A DNA stretch of 64,000 nt, taken from assembly GCA_934047225.1 (NCBI GenBank), contig OW204011.1:13466339-13530338 (forward strand). The letters run 5' to 3'. This stretch comes from Ypsolopha sequella. Taxonomy: Eukaryota > Arthropoda > Insecta > Lepidoptera > Ypsolophidae. The position numbers and the translations under genes are program-made. The first letter of the stretch is position 1, and each line of letters begins with the position of its first letter. The notes under the pieces are model-generated. The model did no database searches. It saw nothing but the letters and a program-made list of their open reading frames with translations, and was not told the DNA's origin. Below are positions 52,703-61,800 of this stretch, piece after piece.

Positions 52703-53392
52703 GTTATAGGGCATAAGCCCGTCCATTTGGAGCAAATTTGGGTTCTTTTAGTGCAAAAATCGGCATCGATTAGAATCTCGACTGATGTCTCATTTTCAAT
52801 TTAAAAATATCGATTTGTAAATAACAATTTGAAATGTAATGATTGTCATGTTTGTAACTTTCTTCCGTTTGTTTGGATTTTTTTGTAAAAAATCTACTAA
52901 ATAATAATACTTCTAGCAAAATTATACACTGTACACTAAATGGACCCAAAACTTGTAAAATAAAAACAGCGTTGAATAAAAGTTTTAGCTCGTAAGTGAT
53001 TTTAGTATAAAGAAAAAAATAGATTTCATTAAAACTGCAAAAACCTGAAAATTTTTAAGTAATTTAAAAGGATTAATTTAAAAATTAAATTAAAGAATTA
53101 TTATTATCTGTAGCGTGAGGTTGTATGTTGTTTTAAGGTATAATAATTATTATTTTTCTTTCATTTTGTGAATTTTAGGTAAATAAATTACAATATTTTT
53201 TTTCTAATCGATGTAATGTTTATATACTTACATAAATAGTTATTATATATTAAATACACGTTGTTTCATTTTATATTAAGTATAATTAGAGCCCTTTTTT
53301 CAATTATTGATTTTAAAGTTAAAATTCTAATTAATAGAAACCAATGGAAACTTTGCGATGATAGTATAACAGTATACGAGATTTAGGTATAA

Positions 53393-53640
53393 TAAGCCAT
53401 ATTTTCGAAGTTTTGGTCTAAAAAAACCTCATGATGATGAATATTTTTACGAAAAGGCTGCAACTTCCATTTGCCCTCGTGTGATGTCACTTGAGTAATG
53501 GCTGTTTAGAAATGTGTCCTTTGCTATCAAGATAAATTTATAATAATTTGCTTCAGACTAATTTGACAGCTAGATGACATGACAGATGGGTAGACAGACC
53601 ACTTTTTTTATAAGCAATCATCACACATCACGATCTTTAC
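53393..53640 (+). repeat. Inverted repeat F, left copy
   Basis: 'cgaagttttggtctaaaaaa', 'ctgcaacttccatttgcc' and 'gtgtcctttgctatcaagat' recur as the complement at 59768-60018. Confidence 0.75.
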
Positions 53641-54305
53641 TTATGTCCACAAATTATAGTGTTTATGTCTAAAACATTCTCAAGTGACAAGGTCATCGGA
53701 CAAATCTTTAAAAAATCATAAAAAAAATAATGGGTATTTTGTATACCAATATAATGAAAACTGTGTCCTAAAATGGCGTATATTCTTTAAAAAAAAAACT
53801 TAAAAATTAACACGTTTTTCTTTATTTTTAACCTTGAGCCTTTGTTCCAATTTTCATGGTTGTCATTGTTAAAATTTTACCATACAAACTTTCATCCTCT
53901 ATGTTTCCCTCTAGGGGATGATTTTCCAAAAACCCTGAAATACGTCATTCTTAAATTCAAAAAAGCCCAATATCCATTTTATGGTTTTAACTGAATGAGT
54001 TACGAAATTCCCATACAAACTTTCATCTCCTATTTTACCCTCTGGGGATGATTTCACAAAAACGCTGAAAAATTACATTTTTAATGTCTAACTAAAAGGC
54101 TCAGTAACAATTTCTATGGTTTAACTAAAAAAAACAACTAATTTCCCATACAAAGTTTCATCCCCTATTTAGCCCCCTTCGTGGTTGAATTTCGTAAAAT
54201 CCTTTCTTAGTGAGTGTCTCCATCGTAAAGACAACTTACTGTCAAAATTTCATATTCCTGGGTCTAGCCAACACCTGTACACTAACAGTAGGTGTTGGTC
54301 CAGCG

Positions 54306-54929
54306 CAGGGGTGTCCAAACTACGGCCCGCGGGCCAAGACCGGCCCGTGAGCACCACCAATCCGGCCCGCGATCGCTGGTGGGACATGCCCGGTTTCTAT
54401 CCCGCTATAGTTTATTTAAAATTCACGTATAATATTAGCGTGATGCTATTTATAATGGGATCAAAAAAAAACCCGTTATCATGCTTATTTATCTAAAAGT
54501 AGCGTTATTGTATGAATGTTATTTACAACCCTATTTCAAGGTTAACTCCGTCGCAATGGCCGAAGTACCCACTGAAATTGCGAACGGCGGGTCTACCGCG
54601 TAATTCTGATTTTCATCAACATCAACTTGAGATTGAAATTTGACGTGCGTGCAAAAGAGATGGCATGTTAGGCGGGTGTCGTCGCACGCACGTCAAATTT
54701 CAATCTCAAGTTGATGTTGATGAAAATCGGTAAACGCGGTAGACCCGCGGAGCGGATTACACTCCTGCGCCCTGCACAATAGTTATCTCACTGACTGGCT
54801 AGTCCCAATACGGAAATTTGCGCGTCAAAACTACAGTATTTTGGAATCACAAGCTATTATAATCTTGGCCCTCGGGACTTAGTGGAGAAATCAGTGTGGC
54901 CCTCAGGCAAAAAAGTTTGGAGACCCCTG
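54306..54929. mobile_element. hAT element with near-exact target duplication
   Basis: Ends caggggtgtccaaacta / complement of agtttggagacccctg. Flanks GTCCAGCG and GTCTAGCG (7 of 8). Contains 'cggcccgcgggccaagac' near the left end and hosts the 54597-54748 palindrome. Confidence 0.88.
54597..54748. mobile_element. 'gcgggtctaccgcgtaattc' palindromic MITE, copy 2
   Basis: Near-perfect arms of about 75 bp meeting at 'aaaagagatggcatgttagg'; nested in the hAT. Confidence 0.85.
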
Positions 54930-55554
54930 GTCTAGCGGTTTGGGCTGTGCGATGTTGAGTCTGTCAGCACTTGTGATTTTATAATTTTTCGTCAACTTAC
55001 CAAATAATTCAGTCGTGCTGTGAGTGTTAGGTTGGAACAAGGAGATTTTCACGCGGCAGAAATATGGAATGAATCCGCAATCGAATATTTTAATCATGTT
55101 GTAGGTACAAATAGATTTCCACGACATCAAGAAGTTTATTATTTTATTAAATGTCGATTTTTACATTATCTTCGGAACGACAGCTTACGTTAGAATTAAT
55201 AATATTTGCAAAACATTATTTCCACAATACGAGTAAATAAACAATTATTTATTTGAAATAAAGAATAGGTAAATCCGTGATTGTACATTTACAACACTAG
55301 ATAAGAATGGAATAACTTGCCGTGCGTGAGGGCTTCTATTTTGTCCGATTGTATAAGCAGAGTGTACTGTGGTAGAAGTTAGCGTTCCAAAGCAACGAGT
55401 CAACTTTTCATTGAACTGCTAGCCACAGCTCTAGTCAAAAGTATTTCTGCATTCTGAAACAATTTTATTGGTCGATAAATGAACATTTTAATATCAGTTA
55501 CTGAAGCGGCATTTAGAACATTCATCAAAGATATCAGAGATCTCAAAGACCAAA

Positions 55555-55842
55555 ATGGAGAAACTAGACAGGCAGACAATACAACGAGTAGCAAAATACG
55601 TGAAGATACTTATTTACCTTATTGCATTTGGTGTAATGTTAAACACGGTTTTGATTATGTGTAAAACTAATAATTACCAGGAAATTGAAAAATCAATCAT
55701 AATGCGTCACTTTGGAAACAATCAATTCATAATTAATCGGTCACATCGATCGGTAGGCAAGGAAAATATGGCTCATGCAAGGTATGTCTCAGACGAAGAT
55801 GTAAAAAAAGTTCTCCTCTGGATACCTACTACGAATAAACAG
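55555..55842 (+). CDS. Fucosyltransferase exon 1 (membrane anchor and stem)
   Basis: 96 codons from ATG 55555. The start is chosen because it places a short basic tail directly before the 20-residue hydrophobic segment. An upstream ATG at 55479 opens a different frame that overlaps this start. Donor GTAAAG at 55843. Confidence 0.78.
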
Positions 55843-58800
55843 GTAAAGTTTTGCAAAATCTGATTAACGTAGTTTTTTGTCAACTTACCAACAAAATTTA
55901 TATAAACCCGGAGCAATAAAGAAAGGAATCTTAGATGGCGCCCATCATCATCCCCTCTCACTCGCACAGTATATCTGTCTTCAGTCGCACACCTGCGTAC
56001 TGCATGCAAAAAAAATTGTCTGGATTTGCCGCTCAAGCTTACTCCACGCGTCTAGTTTCCCAACACATTGTTACATTGTTAAAATATTTTTCTTCCTATG
56101 TGAACTGGACTAGTTCAAATACAATTTCTAGTCTAGGCAGTACAGGAGCAAATTTTTTTTTTCAAATTTCTCCGGTGGTGTCAGTACACATTGTTCCTGA
56201 TCACTAACCGAGTCTGCAGTATGAATTCTGGCGGTTGATTAAATTTCACCTTGTATATTAAAATAGACCAAAAATATTACAAAAAAAATATTAAAGAAAC
56301 AACTTTTTATGCTGTCTGTATCACTGAGCAATAAAATCACAGGTACATGCCGCCATTTTAGATTCCTTTCTTTAATGCTCCGGGTTTATACTTGCAATCA
56401 TGGGCGTAGCCAGCCATGGGATGGGCATGGGCATGGGCAGGGTGGGGCATACCTACCTACACCACGAAATCTACCATCCAATAATGTGTCTCTAACTCCA
56501 GCCGTTTGGGATCTAGGGATCTTACGTATAAACAATGTACTAAGATTTATAATTTTGTAAAAAAAAAATGTTTTCCACCCTCTTTTTTTTTGGTTTTCAA
56601 ACATTTGCTTCAAGGACGCGGTTAAGATATCAACTTGATTTTTTTTTTCATAAAATGGTAATAGAAATATGAAGGTATATCACCTACATTCAATATTTTT
56701 TTCCCTACAAAATATTTCAGTATTAGCTAAAAACACACCAATTTGTTGTTTCGCTGCGTGATCACTAGTATTACGCGTCCAAGAAAAAGAGGCCAAAGAG
56801 CCAACATATAATCGCCTCTATGAAAAGCAAATAAAGTCTTTGCCATTAAATAATTGATACTGTAAGGTGTGACTCCTTCATGGAACTTCATTCTAACACT
56901 AATCAAAGTCTTCTTGTACGAGTTCCACTATTTTATTTCATTAATTATTGCGACTAGTTTCGTCTATTTGACATCGTCGGGCTGATTGGAATAGGTTAAC
57001 AGTAAAAGTATAGCTAAGTCTTAGGGTAGATAAATCTCAAAATAAAATTAAAAGTAAATGAAGGTACATGGATATTTGCGTTTTGATACAAATATTCATA
57101 AGTAAAAATAAACGCGAAATGTCCAAATTAATTAAAATTAAAGATTAAATACAATTAAATTCGAAAGTCATAAATAATATAAAAAATTAAATGCTAAATG
57201 TCAACTTGGAAATTGAATAATGAAATACCGTGGTGTAATAACAAAACTTGGCTATGTTTCAAAGTTAACAAGTCACCATCCTAAAATCGAAATAAAACTA
57301 GAATCATCTACTGCGGAGTAAGGTAACAGTAAATACGGAACTCGTACAAGAAGACTTTGATTAGTGTCTTTGCCATTAGACTTATTGTGCTGGACGGGTA
57401 ATAAAAAAAGTTGCTAGGGTATGCCATCTTCTTAACTAACTTCATAATACTACTTTTTAAGAGAAGCCAGCGTGGGTTCTGGCAGAACCTCCTTAGCACT
57501 CCTTAGGCTTCTAATTTATTTTTCGCTTAAGAGTATGACATAGCCAAAACAAAAACCAGTTCCGGGCGTGGCTTATTCTATTTTACGATAGCGCGCGGGG
57601 GGAAATTCGTCCCGGTCTCTAAGCTCGCGTCACCATAGCAAAAATACGAATAGAGTGGACGAGGCAGGGTCAAAAGTAATACGTATTTTATTTTATCTAA
57701 TTTATTAGTGTATTTCGATCATCGTCACACGGCATTGATCCTACTTGCTATCACGTCGGGACGTAAATTTATTATGGTCGGCTAAAAGTGGTTTTTTGAG
57801 TGTTTGATTTATCAGTTGACCCTCGGAACATTTCAGACACTCCTTTAGAGATACATAATAATATCGTGACGGTTAATTGTAACCATTACCCATTCTTTAA
57901 ATATTTTTCGCCCGTTGAGCTGGTTTTACACTTGCGGGAAAATAAATTGGACCAAAAATTTCTTTACAAAAAATTTTTACTAAAGTTGTTATTACAAAAA
58001 GTGGAAACTAACAAATATTCTCAGAAGGAATGCACCACGTCACTATCTATCTCACTGTAGCCTATATCAATTATGCCTCTCTCATTCAACCACGTTTAAC
58101 TGCGTTACTATCTCATTCCAACTCATTTTAAATAGCGTCACTATTTATCTCACTCTAACGCGTGTTAAATGGCATTTCTAATGAACGTCAAATATTGTTA
58201 CTGCCCGCCACTCTTTCATTCTAAATTCTAATTATTTAAAAAAATACGCAGCTCCTTTGGTAGTAAAATAGCAATAACTTTTTTTTCAAAACTAATACAC
58301 AGAAATTGCCAGATCATTTGAAAAACAATATTTGATGAGCCGTTATTTAAGACAATTTGCAAAACTAACATAGGACATTTTTTTTCACGGTGTGGTATCG
58401 AACTAACCTAATTACAAAAAATTGCTCATAAATTGGGTTTTTATTTTTCTTCCTGATGTAACAGTATTTCAAGGTTTATTTTTGACTTTATCAATAGCAT
58501 GACTATTCAGAGTTGCGCAACAAAAATTTTATTCTTAGAATTTAGAACTGGTTAGCTTTGACTCTCAAAAATCTATTCGAATTTATAAAAGTACCATCAA
58601 CTCGAAGACTATCTACTTTTTGCTGAGGTCATAATTTGATATTCTGGTCAGTCATGAGCTGGCCTACCAGCCTTCCAAGGGAAAGCGTTGACTTTTGGGA
58701 CACCTGTTTACCCTTGGGATAAATCGCCAAGTGTTTAAAATATAGAAATTTATTTGTATCATAGTTTGAAATGTTCAGGTCCCTTTACGCAAAATGAAAA

Positions 58801-61800
58801 AACAAAACTCTTTTAGGATTAATTTGTTGTCCCTATGTTTGTCTGTTTTTCCGTTTGTCTAGGCAATTTTTCTGGGTAAAATCAATAAATGCTAATATTT
58901 ACAGCCCTGTAAAATATACATATTATAACGTTTTTATGGCCTTTTGTTTAACTTTTTCATACAAATTTTCTCCTTATGAAAATATAGAGATCAACACTTG
59001 ACATAATATTTTGCATTTGAAAGAAAGCACAGAAAGGAACTGTAGAACAAATAATGTAAAAATTCTCATCATTGCAATCCTCATCCTGTGAACACCCAGC
59101 ATACAGAGTCCAGAGACCTCTCAGACGATTTTCACTCATGGTGGAGCGAAATGAACTTTCTTCGAGTGTGAACTTTCTTGTAGTTAGTACCTGGATAATT
59201 TAGTTTTTTAGGTTTGGATAGGTACCTTACAGGTCAGAGCCAGGGTGAGGCCAGCGCCTCACCCTGCCCCACCGTGACTACGCCCATGCTTGCGATTGTT
59301 GGCACTTGGTGAAACTTGAAACACATCTTGAGTTAAAAGCACTTGTATGTAACATCTTCCCTTGAAAATTGTGTAAATTCCGAAACCGGTTGGAAGAAAA
59401 CATAAATAAAGTGAAACTACTGTACTAGTGCTTTTAACTCAAGAACTTACTAACAATACAGGAATGGGTGTTCGAGTTGGAACAAAAAGAATTCACCTGG
59501 GTTCTCCATAAACCATGTGGGCTTCTGAGAGTGATGGGATTCGGTAAAAAACTACGATGAGCTACTTGGGAGAAAGAAGGGAAATAATTTTATTATTTAT
59601 CACTATAGTATTGTGATAATACCTAATTTCTAAAAGATGAAAAACAAAATACACAGTATATACGCTATTTTAGGAAATATTTTTATTATTATTTTGGTAC
59701 ATAAATTAACCATATTTTTATGATTTTTTATAGAATTGTCCGATATGACGTCACTCGAGAATTTAAGACATTATACTGATTGTGATGTGTGATTGCTTAT
59801 AAATAAAAGTGGTCTGTCTCTCTCTGTTTACTCAACTATCATCCATCTGTCAAATCAGTCGGAAGAAAATAATTAAAAATTTATCTTGATAGCAAAGGAC
59901 ACATTTCTAAACAGCCTTTTCTCAACTGACGTCACACGCAGGCAAATGGAAGTTGCAGCTTTTTCGTAAAAATATTCATCATCATGCGGTTTTTTAGACC
60001 AAAACTTCGAAAATACGGCTTATTAAACCTAAATCTCGAAATAGTTTTCGAATTAACACACCGTAACATAATTTAATCTATGCTAATTGGTAAAAATATC
60101 ATCAATAAAAATTACAATTAAATAAAATTAAATATGTATAAATTATTTTTCCATATTAATTTAAAAATAAGTCCTCAAATAATATTACAACAAATACAGT
60201 TGGTGAAATACAATTATGTCTAATTAAGCAGTCAAAAAATAAGTCCTCAAATAATATTACAACAAATACAGTTGGTGAAATACAATTATGTCTAATTAAG
60301 CAGTCAAAAAATAAGTCCTCAAATAATATTACAACAAATACAGTTGGTGAAATACAATTATGTCTAATTAAGCAGTCAAAAAATAAGTCCTCAAATAATA
60401 TTACAACAAATACAGTTGGTGAAATACAATTATGTCTAATTAAGCAGTCAAAAAATAAGTCCTCAAATAATATTACAACAAATACAGTTGGTGAAATACA
60501 ATTATGTCTAATTAAGCAGTCAAAAAATAAGTCCTCAAATAATATTACAACAAATACAGTTGGTGAAATACAATTATGTCTAATTAAGCAGTCAAAAAAT
60601 AAGTCCTCAAATAATATTACAACAAATACAGTTGGTGAAATACAATTATGTCTAATTAAGCAGTCAAAAAATAAGTCCTCAAATAATATTACAACAAATA
60701 CAGTTGGTGAAATACAATTATGTCTAATTAAGCAGTCAAAAAATAAGTCCTCAAATAATATTACAACAAATACAGTTGGTGAAATACAATTATGTCTAAT
60801 TAAGCAGTCAAAAAATAAGTCCTCAAATAATATTACAACAAATACAGTTGGTGAAATACAATTATGTCTAATTAAGCAGTCAAAAAATAAGTCCTCAAAT
60901 AATATTACAACAAATACAGTTGGTGAAATACAATTATGTCTAATTAAGCAGTCAAAAAATAAGTCCTCAAATAATATTACAACAAATACAGTTGGTGAAA
61001 TACAATTATGTCTAATTAAGCAGTCAAAAAATAAGTCCTCAAATAATATTACAACAAATACAGTTGGTGAAATACAATTATGTCTAATTAAGCAGTCAAA
61101 AAATAAGTCCTCAAATAATATTACAACAAATACAGTTGGTGAAATACAATTATGTCTAATTAAGCAGTCAAAAAATAAGTCCTCAAATAATATTACAACA
61201 AATACAGTTGGTGAAATACAATTATGTCTAATTAAGCAGTCAAAAAATAAGTCCTCAAATAATATTACAACAAATACAGTTGGTGAAATACAATTATGTC
61301 TAATTAAGCAGTCAAAAAATAAGTCCTCAAATAATATTACAACAAATACAGTTGGTGAAATACAATTATGTCTAATTAAGCAGTCAAAAATTCAATTAAG
61401 GTATAAAATGGTTTGTCTAATAAAAAACGCTTTAGCTTTCTTTGGAAAGTTTTAAGTTTTTCACTTTCTAACATATTTTTGCTTAAATTATTAAAGATTT
61501 TGATGGCAGAATAAACTAAAATCGTCTTAAAGATAAGTACTTATTATAATTTGGAAAATATTTATCGTTAGAAATGTAGTTCCAACTGGAGTAAGGGGTT
61601 GTTAAGAAAAAGGCCACCGTAGGGTGTTACTACTTTAATTTAATAGGGCTAAATCAAAGAGCGCAAAATAAAATAACAGAATTATTTATTTAGATTTTAA
61701 GTTACAAGCAACGAATTAGATTACAAGGTCGAGGGTCACTAAGCCCGGTTCAAGTTTACTCTGTTCGGTCTCTGTCTAGAAATACCGCACTCTCCTGGGA

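Larger units (their letters stand above)
53820..54990 (+). mobile_element. LINE (RTE-like) 3' UTR interrupted by a hAT
   Basis: Repeated '...cccatacaaactttcatc' / 'cccctattt.accc' blocks followed by 'aaatcctttcttagtgagtg' are the 3' UTR type common in lepidopteran LINEs. It is split at 54305/54930 by the hAT and resumes 'gcggtttgggctgtgcgatg'. Confidence 0.55.
47471..55554. other. Ssdp-fucosyltransferase intergenic region
   Basis: About 8 kb with no recognised host gene; built mainly of the repeats listed here. 52710-53390 and 55000-55470 are AT-rich and featureless apart from presumed upstream sequence of the fucosyltransferase. Confidence 0.7.
56399..59288. mobile_element. 2.9-kb hAT-like element 'catgggcgtagccag'
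   Basis: Left end catgggcgtagccagccatg, right end complement ...gtgactacgcccatg, flanked by CTTGCAAT (56391-56398) and CTTGCGAT (59289-59296), 7 of 8. The target resembles the 'cttgcgattgt.ggc.cttgg' sequence at 49419. The interior shows no recognisable transposase. Confidence 0.75.

Noticed and set aside
60163..61387. CRISPR-like array
   Set aside because: The 72-bp units are head to tail with no variable spacers, and lie on a LINE tail in an animal genome.
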